DNA of 15,835 nt from Aquirufa sp. (GTDB lineage: Bacteria; Bacteroidota; Bacteroidia; Cytophagales; Spirosomataceae), in NCBI GenBank assembly GCA_030833145.1, contig JAURHT010000035.1:1-15835 (forward strand). Direction: 5' to 3'. A program made the position numbers and the translations under genes. This document shows, piece by piece, positions 7,599 to 15,833 of the stretch (position 1 is the first letter of the stretch; every line of letters begins with the position of its first letter). Below the pieces are notes generated by a model. That model had not been told where the DNA came from and searched no databases. It saw only the letters and a list, made by a program, of their open reading frames with translations.

Positions 7599-9059
7599 CT
7601 ATTTCCAAAGGTTTGTCAAGACCGCTGGGAATAAGATAGATGCGATCAAAATCGCTGTTAAAAATCCGTAAGAGTAGATTTCAAGGGAAGTCAAGCCCTT
7701 CCAAAGATTCGATTTTTCGCTCGATTTTTTGAAATACAATTGGAATGGAATTTTCAAATAATAAAAGAGTGAAATAGCCGTCACTATAATGGCTACCATG
7801 AGTAAAACCAGCAGACCTATGGAGGTCGTCGTTTCATAATTTGACCACAATAAACTGAAGTAGGTCATTTTCGCAATAAAGGTTCCGGCTGGTGGTAATC
7901 CCACTAAGGCCACCAGTCCTGTGAGTAAGAAAAAGGCAGGCAAGGGTTTCTCAGAACCCAGCCCAGCAAAAGACTTCACTTCATCTGCACCGACTTCGTC
8001 GATCAGATAAAAAACCAATAGGCTGGCGATGCTATACAAGAAACCGTAAAAAAGAATCGCATCCAATGCTTGAATGGGTTGGAAGAACCAAGCCATCGCT
8101 AGGAAACCACCATGCGCGATGCTGGAATAGGCAAGGAGACGTTTGGTGTTGTTTTGGCCTAATGCTCCTAAATTACCTACTAACAGGGTCAGGACGGCTA
8201 AAACGGCTAATTCATTCACAAAAGAAACTGGTAAGGCAGGTAACAAGCGCACGCCCACAAAGGCTATCGCTAGCTTAGGTGCGGTCGAAATCCAAGTCAT
8301 CCAGGCAGCCGGTAAATTTTCCATGACGTCTGGATTCCAGGGATGAAAAGGCGTCCAAGACATCTTAAACAACAATCCCACGGCAAAAAGTCCCAAAGCA
8401 AAACCACGCAAGTAGGGATCCGCTACCGAAATACCTCGCGAGAAATCCACACTCGTAAAATCCAAGGTACCTGTTAGGCCATACAGAAGAGAAATTCCGT
8501 AGATAAACAGCGCTGAAGATCCTAAACCGAATAAAACATAAGGTAAACTAGCCCGAGATGACTCTTTTCGAAGACTCACCAACACATAAGTCCCCATCGA
8601 CATGAACTCAATCGACAAGAATAAACTGAGGGCATTTGAACTTAAACTGCTCAGTAAGGCACCTAATAAAATGGAAAGGAAACCGGTCAGTTCTTCGAAG
8701 GTGAGGGATTTTTTGTGGATTTGGTTCATCAAAATGAGCAAAAATCCGATCCCTAAAATCAGCGTATTGATCGAATTTGATCCTAAATTCGCTTCAAACA
8801 AGCCAGAGGCAAATGCACCGACTGAACCTAATTCATTCCGTTGAAAACTGAGCGATAAGGCTAATAAAAGGGGTATTTGGCAGGTGAAATAGCGCCAAGA
8901 GGTACTGAATTTCTCTGTTTTACCGTGTAAAAATAATTCGATGAATAGGCTAAATAAGATCGTTCCCGCCACGATTAATTCAGGAATCGCTAGGTGGAGT
9001 CCGGCCGTGGTGGACTGGATTCTTTCTGCGAGCTGAGTAATGTTTGCGAACGAAGACAT
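7599..9059 (-). CDS. nuoN: NADH-quinone oxidoreductase subunit N (antiporter-like)
   Basis: NuoN is one of the three antiporter-like membrane subunits of complex I that carry protons across the inner membrane. The product is 486 residues from ATG 9059, close to the usual 460-490, with about 13-14 hydrophobic helices. An upstream ATG (9146) would add 29 charged residues lying over the uvrA 3' end and was rejected. Motifs: Glu151 in LFLSIEFMS (the helix 5 Glu); Lys232 in LLFKMSWTPFHPWNPDV; Lys262 in STAPKLAI; KRLLAYSSIAHGGF with Lys306; and Lys397 in GTFIAKMTYF. All the main channel residues are therefore present. The usual Lys in the helix 6 motif (EASxKY) is replaced: SRASLPY with Pro173. The gene starts 8 bp after uvrA and no other nuo gene lies in the window, which is unusual. 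A role as an antiporter-like subunit of another complex cannot be fully excluded. Confidence 0.88.
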   Translation of the reverse strand: MSSFANITQLAERIQSTTAGLHLAIPELIVAGTILFSLFIELFLHGKTEKFSTSWRYFTCQIPLLLALSLSFQRNELGSVGAFASGLFEANLGSNSINTLILGIGFLLILMNQIHKKSLTFEELTGFLSILLGALLSSLSSNALSLFLSIEFMSMGTYVLVSLRKESSRASLPYVLFGLGSSALFIYGISLLYGLTGTLDFTSVDFSRGISVADPYLRGFALGLFAVGLLFKMSWTPFHPWNPDVMENLPAAWMTWISTAPKLAIAFVGVRLLPALPVSFVNELAVLAVLTLLVGNLGALGQNNTKRLLAYSSIAHGGFLAMAWFFQPIQALDAILFYGFLYSIASLLVFYLIDEVGADEVKSFAGLGSEKPLPAFFLLTGLVALVGLPPAGTFIAKMTYFSLLWSNYETTTSIGLLVLLMVAIIVTAISLFYYLKIPFQLYFKKSSEKSNLWKGLTSLEIYSYGFLTAILIASILFPAVLTNLWK

Positions 9060-9067
9060 AGCTAAAA

Positions 9068-11896
9068 TTATAGTTTTTGGCTTAAATAATGTGCGGTTGG
9101 GTTGTTTTTTAGGCCTTTCATCTCTTCTGGTGTACCTTGGAAACAAATATAGCCGCCATTTTCTCCCCCCTCTGGACCTAAATCAATAATGTGATCAGCA
9201 CATTTAATAACTTCCATGTTGTGCTCGATAATCACGACAGAATCCCCTTGTTCCACTAAATCATTCATCGCTTTTAACAGTTTTTTAATGTCATGGAAAT
9301 GTAGACCGGTGGTGGGTTCGTCGAAAATGAACAAGGTTTTACCTTTATTCGGATTTCCCTTACCTAAGAAGCTCGCGAGTTTCACCCGTTGTGCTTCCCC
9401 GCCAGAAAGCGAGTTCGATGATTGCCCTAATTTGATATAGCCCAAGCCTACTTGGAAGAGTGGGTCGATTTTATCCGCAATACGTGGTTGTTTCTCTCGG
9501 AAGAATTCCACCGCCTCTTCGACGGTTAGGTCCAAAATCTCCGAAATATTTTTGTCCTGGAATTTGACATCCAAAATTTCTTGTTTAAAGCGGGAGCCAC
9601 CACAGGATTCACAAGGCAACTTGATGTCCGCCATGAATTGCATTTCAATCGTGATTTCTCCCTCGCCTTGGCACACCTCACAGCGCCCTCCCTCGACATT
9701 AAAAGAGAAGTGTGCGGGTTTATATCCACGAGCCTTAGCTACGGGTAATTCAGAATACAAGGCTCTGATGGCATCGTATGCCTTTATGTAAGTCACAGGA
9801 TTCGAACGAGACGATTTTCCAATCGGCTGCTGATCGACCATTTCGATACTCGCAATTTTATTTGTACTGCCTTTAATTTCGCGGAATCTACCGGTTTCCT
9901 CTGTGCCTTGTTGCAATAAACGAAGCATCGCCGGGTACAAAATTTTCCGTATCAACGTTGATTTTCCAGAGCCGCTGACACCCGTGACGACCGTCATGAT
10001 GCCTAAAGGAATCGCGACGTCTACGTTTTTTAAATTATTTTCAGAGGCACCCGTGATTTCGATGTGGGCCAAAGGCTTACGTCTGAAATAAGGCACCTCG
10101 ATGCGATCCTGGCCACTTAAGAAACGCAAGGTATGGCTGTCGGTCGTTTTGTCCGCCAAAGCCTCTGTTAAATTCCCTTGGAAGATCAAATTCCCTCCGT
10201 GTCGACCTGCCTCCGGACCGATGTCAATAATCTGATCCGCTGCACGCATCACTTCTTCTTCGTGTTCCACGACGATGACCGTATTTCCCATCTCCTTTAA
10301 CATCAACAAGACCGATATCAATCGTTCGGTATCCCGTGGATGCAAACCGATGCTCGGTTCATCTAAAATATACATGGAACCTACTAGGGCGCTGCCTAGG
10401 GAAGTGGCTAATTTAATGCGTTGAAATTCGCCACCGGATAAGGTCGAGCTGAGGCGATTTAGTGTCAAATACCCTAAGCCCACCCGGTCCATGTATTCCA
10501 AGCGGTTGTTGATCTCGATTAAAATACGTCTAGAAACCTGTTGATCGTGTTCGTTCAGCTCCAAGTTTTCAAAGAATGCTTTTGTTTTCGATAGGGGCCA
10601 AAGCACCAAATCGACTAAGGATGTGCCCGCAATCTTCACATAACCTGCATCCATTCGCAAACGTGAGCCCTGGCATTCCGGGCAATTTGTTTTGCCACGG
10701 TAACGCGAAAGCATCACCCGGTACTGAATTTTATAGGTCTCTTTCTCGAGGTGGTCGAAGAATTGAGTCAGACCTGCGAAATACTTGTTCCCGGTCCACA
10801 ATACTTTCTTCTCCGCTGCAGTTAAGTCCTTGTAAGGACGGTGAATAGGGAAATCGAATTGTACCCCGTTGCGAAGCAGCGGACTTAACCATTCGCTCAT
10901 TCGCTCACTTCGCCAAGGTGCAATGGCTCCTTCATAGATGGATAAATCGTGATCGGGAAAAACCAAATCTGGATCTAAACCCAGCACTTTTCCGTATCCC
11001 TCGCAATTGCGACATGCGCCATAGGGATTATTGAAGGAGAACAAGTTCAAACTCGGCTCCTCAAATACCATTCCATCTAGTTCGAATTTATTCGAGAAGA
11101 CATCCCTTTTCCGACCTTCTATTTCTATCCAGCATACACCTTCTCCTTCGAAATAGGCAGTCTGGACGGAATCACCTACACGGAATTGCGTTTCTTCATC
11201 GTCTTTTTTTGAGACCAAACGGTCAATCAAAATCGCGATCTCAGCCGGTTTTTTCGCGAGCTTTTGTAAATGAGCTGGATCTTCCACTAATTCCTCCAAA
11301 GCAATAATCTCTTCTTGGAATTTTAGACGGGAATAGCCTTTCTGGATGAGTAATTGACATTCGTTTTCTAGGCTTCTGTCTTCGTGGTGAACGAGCGGAG
11401 CTAAAATCAGGACTTTCTTGCCATCGTTTTGGGCAATAAAATCCACAATATGGGAGACCGAATCTTTGCGCACTTCCTGTCCGGAAACCGGAGAAATGGT
11501 GCGACCGATGCGGGCAAATAGTAATTTTAAATAATCGTAAATCTCTGTCGTGGTACCCACAGTGGATCGTGGGTTCTTCGTATTCACCTTTTGTTCAATC
11601 GCAATTGCCGGCGAAACGCCTTTGATATAATCCACCGCGGGCTTTTCCATTCTCCCTAGGAATTGACGCGCGTAGCTGTTGAGGCTTTCGACGTACATTC
11701 TTTGGCCCTCAGCAAACAAAGTATCAAAGGCTAAAGAAGACTTCCCTGATCCCGATAAACCCGTGATGACAACGAGTTCATTTCGTGGAATCGCTACATC
11801 CACTCCCTTCAAATTGTGCACGCGCGCACCTTTGATAATGATGTGAGTTTTCGGATCACAATTTTCAATGTTATGCTTAGCCTGTGGGGAGTTCAT
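9068..11896 (-). CDS. uvrA: Excinuclease ABC subunit A
   Basis: UvrA is the ATP-driven damage sensor of nucleotide excision repair; it loads UvrB on damaged DNA. From ATG 11896 the protein is 942 residues, the family norm. An upstream in-frame ATG at 12157 would add 87 low-quality residues inside the divergent gene and was rejected. Seen: Walker A GLSGSGKS (46-53), signature LSGGE (486-490), Walker B ILDEP (510-514), then the second half with Walker A GVSGSGKS (639-646), Zn ligands C739/C742 and C762/C765 around an acidic loop, signature LSGGE (830-834) and Walker B IFDEP (857-861). C405/C408 form the CPECQG motif. The first zinc module is incomplete: the pair C295/C298 (CRNC) is present, but the preceding CPxCG is replaced by NKFELDG. 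The gene is followed 8 bp later by nuoN, and a promoter candidate ends almost at the start codon. Confidence 0.97.
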   Translation of the reverse strand: MNSPQAKHNIENCDPKTHIIIKGARVHNLKGVDVAIPRNELVVITGLSGSGKSSLAFDTLFAEGQRMYVESLNSYARQFLGRMEKPAVDYIKGVSPAIAIEQKVNTKNPRSTVGTTTEIYDYLKLLFARIGRTISPVSGQEVRKDSVSHIVDFIAQNDGKKVLILAPLVHHEDRSLENECQLLIQKGYSRLKFQEEIIALEELVEDPAHLQKLAKKPAEIAILIDRLVSKKDDEETQFRVGDSVQTAYFEGEGVCWIEIEGRKRDVFSNKFELDGMVFEEPSLNLFSFNNPYGACRNCEGYGKVLGLDPDLVFPDHDLSIYEGAIAPWRSERMSEWLSPLLRNGVQFDFPIHRPYKDLTAAEKKVLWTGNKYFAGLTQFFDHLEKETYKIQYRVMLSRYRGKTNCPECQGSRLRMDAGYVKIAGTSLVDLVLWPLSKTKAFFENLELNEHDQQVSRRILIEINNRLEYMDRVGLGYLTLNRLSSTLSGGEFQRIKLATSLGSALVGSMYILDEPSIGLHPRDTERLISVLLMLKEMGNTVIVVEHEEEVMRAADQIIDIGPEAGRHGGNLIFQGNLTEALADKTTDSHTLRFLSGQDRIEVPYFRRKPLAHIEITGASENNLKNVDVAIPLGIMTVVTGVSGSGKSTLIRKILYPAMLRLLQQGTEETGRFREIKGSTNKIASIEMVDQQPIGKSSRSNPVTYIKAYDAIRALYSELPVAKARGYKPAHFSFNVEGGRCEVCQGEGEITIEMQFMADIKLPCESCGGSRFKQEILDVKFQDKNISEILDLTVEEAVEFFREKQPRIADKIDPLFQVGLGYIKLGQSSNSLSGGEAQRVKLASFLGKGNPNKGKTLFIFDEPTTGLHFHDIKKLLKAMNDLVEQGDSVVIIEHNMEVIKCADHIIDLGPEGGENGGYICFQGTPEEMKGLKNNPTAHYLSQKL

Positions 11897-11921
11897 TTTA
11901 CAAAAATATCCTTTAATTTTG
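11892..11921 (+). promoter_or_regulatory. Promoter candidate of the small outer-membrane gene
   Basis: TAATTTTG (11914-11921) matches the Bacteroidota -7 element TAnnTTTG exactly. Nineteen bases upstream is TTC (11892-11894), one base from the -33 TTG. The predicted start is near 11928, about 12 nt before the ATG at 11940. It overlaps the facing uvrA promoter candidate. Confidence 0.45.
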
Positions 11922-11929
11922 GTAATCAA
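11901..11929 (-). promoter_or_regulatory. Promoter candidate of uvrA
   Basis: On the minus strand, TTG (11929-11927) is followed after 18 bases by TATTTTTG (11908-11901), a full match to the Bacteroidota promoter pattern. The predicted start falls at about 11895-11897, right at the uvrA ATG (11896-11894), so the transcript would be leaderless or nearly so. Confidence 0.5.
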
Positions 11930-11939
11930 TTTAAGCCAA

Positions 11940-12509
11940 ATGAAAAAACTACTTTTATTCTTTTCACTCCTGACTTTTGTCGGAGTTTCTGAGGTATTTG
12001 CACAAGAACCGGTGGTCATTAAAGAGGAGGGAGCAGAAGGAGATCTGGATGTGGAAAAAGACGTGCGTGATTTGCCTTTTCGCCAACGCTTGAATTTTGG
12101 TGGAGGCATCAGCGGGTTGAGTTTTGGAAATCCGACGAGTATCGGGGTTTCGCCCATGGTGGGTTATTCGTTGACGAATAATGCGATTGTTGGGGTGGCT
12201 GTGACTTACCAGTATTATTCAGATATGTTTAGAACATATAATCTGTTAGGGGAGCGCCTATTTATACGTCAGCATGTTCCCGTATTGAATCAGTTGATTG
12301 GGCAGGGGTACTTAATTGGTCAGATAGAAAACTTCCATACTCCCGCAAATAGTGTAGGTCTAGATTATTCAACCCCTGTCTTGGTAGGCGTAGGGATTGG
12401 CTCTAAAATTGGGCTTAATTTCAACGTGATGTATGACCTAAATTACACTTCAGGACGCTCTCCGTATGGCTCAGCACTTGTTGTCCAAATTGGCGGATTT
12501 TTCTTTTAA
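11940..12509 (+). CDS. Small outer-membrane beta-barrel-like protein, unknown function
   Basis: The product is 189 residues from ATG 11940, which starts a classic signal peptide (MKKLLLFFSLLTFVGVSEVFA, cleavage before QEP). An earlier in-frame ATG at 11868 lies inside uvrA and would bury the signal, so it was rejected. After the signal comes an acidic stretch (about 25-43, rich in Glu and Asp), then Gly/aromatic-rich alternating strands (FGGGISGLSFGNPTSIGVSP, VGYSLTNNAIVGVAVTYQYY) and a C-terminus ending in FFF, as in many outer-membrane barrels with a terminal aromatic residue. The strand count suggests about 8 strands. No enzymatic motif is visible. It is divergent from uvrA and lies 79 bp upstream of nrdB, which has its own promoter candidate, so no functional link to its neighbours is evident. 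It is confidently a gene and probably exported; the barrel fold is inferred. Confidence 0.85.
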   Translation: MKKLLLFFSLLTFVGVSEVFAQEPVVIKEEGAEGDLDVEKDVRDLPFRQRLNFGGGISGLSFGNPTSIGVSPMVGYSLTNNAIVGVAVTYQYYSDMFRTYNLLGERLFIRQHVPVLNQLIGQGYLIGQIENFHTPANSVGLDYSTPVLVGVGIGSKIGLNFNVMYDLNYTSGRSPYGSALVVQIGGFFF

Positions 12510-12540
12510 AATTTAAAACAATTTTAGCCCTTTTGGAGTC

Positions 12541-12570
12541 TTGTATATCAGGTAGAATTTGTTAATTTCG
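12541..12570 (+). promoter_or_regulatory. Promoter candidate of nrdB
   Basis: TTG (12541-12543), a 19-base spacer and TAATTTCG (12563-12570) form a near-consensus Bacteroidota promoter; the -7 element differs from TAnnTTTG at one base. The predicted start near 12577 leaves a leader of about 12 nt before the ATG at 12589. Confidence 0.5.
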
Positions 12571-12588
12571 AGCTCAATTTAAATTTTT

Positions 12589-13566
12589 ATGTCAACGATA
12601 GCAGTAGAACCCTTATTGGTTGAGGATCCCAACCGTTTTGTGCTTTTCCCGATTAAGCACGATGATATTTGGCAATTTTATAAGAAGGCGGAAGCGTCTT
12701 TCTGGACAGCTGAAGAGATCGATTTATCTCAAGATTTAGCGGACTGGAAAAAGATGAACGATGGCGAGCGTCACTTCGTTTCACACGTTTTGGCATTCTT
12801 CGCTGCATCGGATGGTATCGTAAATGAAAACTTAGCTAATAACTTCTTGAAAGAAGTGCAATATGCAGAGGCAAAATGTTTCTATGGTTTCCAAATCATG
12901 ATGGAAAACATTCACTCAGAAACCTATTCCCTTTTAATCGACACCTACATTAATGATCCTAAAGAAAAGGACCATCTTTTACGTGCCATCGAGACAATCG
13001 ATTGCGTGAAGAAAAAGGCGGACTGGGCTTTGAAATGGATCGAATCAGATAATTTCGTTGAACGTTTAATTTCGTTCGCAGCAGTAGAAGGTATTTTCTT
13101 CTCTGGTTCATTCTGCTCTATTTTCTGGTTGAAGAAACGTGGTTTAATGCCAGGTCTTTCGTTCTCGAATGAATTGATCTCGCGTGACGAAGGTTTGCAC
13201 TGCGACTTTGCTTGTTTATTATATGCAGATCACATTAAGAATCAATTATCTCAAGAGCGTATCTACGAAATCATTTTAGATGCAGTAGAGATTGAAAAAG
13301 AATTCGTAACGGTAGCTTTACCGGTTTCATTGATCGGTATGAACGCGGAAATGATGTGTCAATACATTGATTTCGTAGCAGACCGTTTATTAGTCTCTTT
13401 AGGATGTAAGAAGCACTACAATGCGACAAATCCATTCGACTTTATGGAGATGATCTCTTTACAAGGAAAAACAAACTTCTTCGAGAAGCGTGTGGCTGAA
13501 TACCAAAAATCAGGCGTTATGTCTGACAAGGATTCGATGTCATTCTCGTTAGATGAAGACTTTTAG
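12589..13566 (+). CDS. nrdB: Class I ribonucleotide reductase beta subunit (R2)
   Basis: R2 houses the dimetal centre and Tyr radical that start reduction of ribonucleotides by R1, giving the dNTPs for replication and repair. The product is 325 residues, typical for short R2 proteins. Predicted metal ligands by alignment to known R2: Asp75 (FAASDG), Glu106 and His109 (ENIHSETY), Glu167 (AAVEGIFF), Glu201 and His204 (RDEGLH). The radical Tyr is present as Tyr113 in the EN-I-H-x3-Y spacing, so this is a conventional Tyr-radical enzyme rather than an R2lox or a Tyr-lacking type. The C-terminal tail SFSLDEDF resembles the eukaryotic-type R1-binding tail. No nrdA is adjacent on either side within the window, so the R1 gene must lie elsewhere. 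Codon use is like infB and suggests strong expression. A strong terminator follows. Confidence 0.96.
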   Translation: MSTIAVEPLLVEDPNRFVLFPIKHDDIWQFYKKAEASFWTAEEIDLSQDLADWKKMNDGERHFVSHVLAFFAASDGIVNENLANNFLKEVQYAEAKCFYGFQIMMENIHSETYSLLIDTYINDPKEKDHLLRAIETIDCVKKKADWALKWIESDNFVERLISFAAVEGIFFSGSFCSIFWLKKRGLMPGLSFSNELISRDEGLHCDFACLLYADHIKNQLSQERIYEIILDAVEIEKEFVTVALPVSLIGMNAEMMCQYIDFVADRLLVSLGCKKHYNATNPFDFMEMISLQGKTNFFEKRVAEYQKSGVMSDKDSMSFSLDEDF

Positions 13567-13583
13567 TTCTCCGAAATTTCAGG

Positions 13584-13615
13584 AAAAGGCCTCGATGAAA
13601 ATCGAGGCCTTTTTT
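13584..13615. terminator. Bidirectional terminator between nrdB and HupE-like gene
   Basis: A perfect 13-bp stem (AAAAGGCCTCGAT with ATCGAGGCCTTTT, 13584-13596 and 13601-13613) closes a GAAA tetraloop and is flanked by A and T runs, so it can act on both strands. It lies 17 bp after the nrdB stop and 12 bp before the end of the convergent minus-strand gene, and probably ends both transcripts. Confidence 0.92.
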
Positions 13616-13626
13616 ATGGCCAACGA

Positions 13627-14187
13627 TTATGGCCAACGCTCAAGGATCATGGGCAATACCAAACCGATGGTGATACCTGAAATGACTTGGATATAAGCCG
13701 TTTGCTTCCATTTAAACACATGAAGTGACAGGATGGAAGAGAACAGTATTAGGGCGACAATAATTAATTGTCCTATTTCGAGGCCAATATTAAAGGATAA
13801 TAAAGGCGTAAATAGGGAGCTTTCTGAACCCAGCAAACTTTGCAAATAATTGGAGAAGCCTAGGCCGTGAATAAGTCCAAAAAAAGCAACCACACCGTAC
13901 TTGTAGCGTTGTTGAGTCTGAATCAGATTACTAATTGCCGCCACGAAAATCGTACAAGGGATCAAAAATTCCACCCAAGCGATATTTACTTGGATCAGTT
14001 GAAGCGTCGCTAAAGCTAAGGTAATAGAATGTCCCAGCGTGAAGGCTGTCACTAGCCAAAGCAGCTTTTTGTAGTCTGTGACTACATAAATGCAAGTCAA
14101 GGAAAGGATAAACAAAAGATGGTCTAAAGCGGCCCAATTCAGGATGTGCCCAAGGCCTAAAGAAAAGTAGACAGAAAAATTGCTCAC
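13627..14187 (-). CDS. HupE/UreJ-family integral membrane protein
   Basis: The HupE/UreJ family comprises membrane proteins thought to carry nickel or other metals; the substrate here cannot be read from sequence. From GTG 14187 the product is 186 residues, beginning MSNFSVYFSLGLGHILNWAALDHLLF, much like other family members. A longer form from TTG 14208 adds seven residues, but that TTG lies inside a -7 promoter-like element, so the GTG start is preferred. About six hydrophobic helices are visible. Conserved polar residues (numbered from GTG): His14, Asp22 and His23 (ALDHLLF), His53 (FTLGHSITL), Glu73, Asn87, His107 (GLIHGLGFS), Asn133 and Glu137 (FNIGLEIGQ). No hydrogenase or urease gene is adjacent, so the link to nickel is not supported by context. 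Family call good; substrate unknown. Confidence 0.85.
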   Translation of the reverse strand: MSNFSVYFSLGLGHILNWAALDHLLFILSLTCIYVVTDYKKLLWLVTAFTLGHSITLALATLQLIQVNIAWVEFLIPCTIFVAAISNLIQTQQRYKYGVVAFFGLIHGLGFSNYLQSLLGSESSLFTPLLSFNIGLEIGQLIIVALILFSSILSLHVFKWKQTAYIQVISGITIGLVLPMILERWP

Positions 14188-14205
14188 AGCTAGTTGTTTA
14201 TTGGC

Positions 14206-14213
14206 CAAAAATA
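14206..14213 (-). promoter_or_regulatory. -7 element of the HupE-like gene
   Basis: The minus strand reads TATTTTTG, an exact TAnnTTTG match; no clear -33 TTG is found at the usual distance. Its last three bases are the TTG that would start the longer reading frame. A start of transcription near 14200 leaves about 13 nt before the GTG at 14187. Confidence 0.4.
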
Positions 14214-14246
14214 GGGATATTCAAAGAGAAAATTGTGACCTAGTCT

Positions 14247-15833
14247 ATGAAATTTGATTACATCATTGTGGGGGCTGGTACAGCGGGCTGCGTTTTAGCG
14301 CACCGTTTATCCGAGAATCCGCTTAACCAAGTGCTTTTAGTGGAGGCAGGTGGGGACTTTCGAGATCCTCGTATATCGATGCCATCAGCCTATTCCTTGT
14401 TGAATCACACCTATTTAAACTGGAATTTTTACACTGAGCCACAACCTCATTTAGGGGGTCGTCGACTGTACCAGCCTCGTGGCAAAACGGTGGGAGGTAG
14501 TTCGGCGATTAATTGCATGGCCTATATTCGGGGGAATAAAGCGGATTATGACGCTTGGGCGGCTTGGGGATGTGCAGGTTGGTCCTATCAGGATGTGCTG
14601 CCTTATTTCAAAAAGTCAGAGGATAACGAAGATTTTCAAAATGAATACCACGGAAGCGGCGGCTTGCACCGCGTGGCGAAGAACCGGCATTTGACGGTTT
14701 TTGGCGATGCTTTTATTGAAGGCTGTGGGACTGTAGGGATTCCTGCAAATCCAGATTTCAATGGGGCGAAGCAGGTGGGCGCTGGATTATTTCAATTCAA
14801 CATACAAGATGGAGAAAGGGCTTCTGGGGCGAAGGCCTTCATTCAGCCGGCACTTTCAAGAAAAAATTTACATATACAGACCTCTTTTCAGGTAGCATCT
14901 TTGGTGATGCATGGAGAAACGGTGACTGGCCTAAAAGGTTTTAAAGCTGGTTCGAAGAAACCGATCGAATTCGAGGCATCTGAAGTCATTTTATCAGCAG
15001 GAGCATTTCAAAGTCCACAAATACTACAATTATCAGGCATTGGCGACGCTTCTGAATTGAAAGCCCATGGAATTGACTCCCGCCTAGACCTATCAGGCGT
15101 GGGCAAGAATTTGTCTGATCACTTGTTTGTGAATATGAATGCGCAGGCTAGTACGAAGGGGCAGTCCTATAATGTGGCTTTGGGGGTGAAAAACTACCTG
15201 GATTATACCTTTAAAAAACAAGGACCTTTGTCTTCGAGTCCGCTGGAGGCGGCCGCTTTTTTTGATTCTGTGAATCAATCTGAAGTACCGGATTTGCAGT
15301 TTCATTTCTCGTCAGCTTGGGCCTATGATATGTACGATTATGGTAAAATGCCGTTGAGCGATGGATTTACTATTTTGCCTACGTTGTTAAAGCCCAAAAG
15401 CCGTGGCACCGTTACCCTGCGTTCTTCAGCTTACCACGATGCACCGGTGATTGATCCTCGCTATCTTTCAGAAAAAGAAGACCTAGAGACGTTAAAACGC
15501 GGAGTACGCATCGCACGTGATATCGTTTTGTCCAAAGCTTTTGACGGATTAAGAAAAGGATCGGAATTGAATTATCCATCAGGACCTTGGAGCGAAGAAC
15601 TTATCGAAAAACATATTGAGCAAGCCACAGAATGCGTGTACCATCCAGTGGGAACCTGCAAGATGGGAACAGATGCGGAGTCGGTTTGTGATCCTGTTAC
15701 TTTGCGCGTCAGAGGTGTGAAAGGATTGCGAGTGGCGGATGCGTCGATGATGCCGGATGTGATTTCGGGGAATACGAATTCTGCGGTGGTGATGATTGCG
15801 GAGAAGGCGGCTGATTTAATTTTGAGTAAATAA
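14247..15833 (+). CDS. GMC-family FAD-dependent oxidoreductase
   Basis: GMC enzymes oxidise alcohols with FAD; choline and alcohol dehydrogenases are the closest well-known members. The product is 528 residues, complete, and ends 2 bp before the window end. Seen: FAD-binding GAGTAG (9-14) with Glu33 in LLVEAGG for ribose binding; GMC signature 1 around GKTVGGSSAINCMAYIRGN (79-97); GMC signature 2 GAFQSPQILQLSGIG (252-266); and the C-terminal active-site His466 in YHPVGTCKMG with Asn511 in the conserved NTNSAVVMIAEKAAD. There is no signal peptide or membrane helix, so a cytoplasmic enzyme is likely. The start ATG 14247 puts the Rossmann motif at the usual distance. It is divergent from the HupE-like gene across a short gap and has no visible partner such as betaine aldehyde dehydrogenase or a cytochrome subunit, so betA is not assigned. 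The substrate is unknown. Confidence 0.93.
   Translation: MKFDYIIVGAGTAGCVLAHRLSENPLNQVLLVEAGGDFRDPRISMPSAYSLLNHTYLNWNFYTEPQPHLGGRRLYQPRGKTVGGSSAINCMAYIRGNKADYDAWAAWGCAGWSYQDVLPYFKKSEDNEDFQNEYHGSGGLHRVAKNRHLTVFGDAFIEGCGTVGIPANPDFNGAKQVGAGLFQFNIQDGERASGAKAFIQPALSRKNLHIQTSFQVASLVMHGETVTGLKGFKAGSKKPIEFEASEVILSAGAFQSPQILQLSGIGDASELKAHGIDSRLDLSGVGKNLSDHLFVNMNAQASTKGQSYNVALGVKNYLDYTFKKQGPLSSSPLEAAAFFDSVNQSEVPDLQFHFSSAWAYDMYDYGKMPLSDGFTILPTLLKPKSRGTVTLRSSAYHDAPVIDPRYLSEKEDLETLKRGVRIARDIVLSKAFDGLRKGSELNYPSGPWSEELIEKHIEQATECVYHPVGTCKMGTDAESVCDPVTLRVRGVKGLRVADASMMPDVISGNTNSAVVMIAEKAADLILSK

Noticed and set aside
9060..9146. 29-residue N-terminal extension of NuoN
   Set aside because: It lies over the uvrA 3' end, is highly charged, and does not fit the membrane N-terminus of the family.
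11897..12157. N-terminal extension of UvrA (87 residues)
   Set aside because: It is antisense to the signal-peptide gene, low in complexity and unlike UvrA; the family N-terminus fits ATG 11896.
12589..13566. R2lox or Tyr-lacking R2 considered for the nrdB product
   Set aside because: The Tyr is present at the normal spacing (ENIHSETY) and the R1-binding tail is intact.
14247..15833. Assignment as choline dehydrogenase (betA)
   Set aside because: Only general GMC motifs are visible and no betaine pathway gene is adjacent, so the substrate cannot be named.
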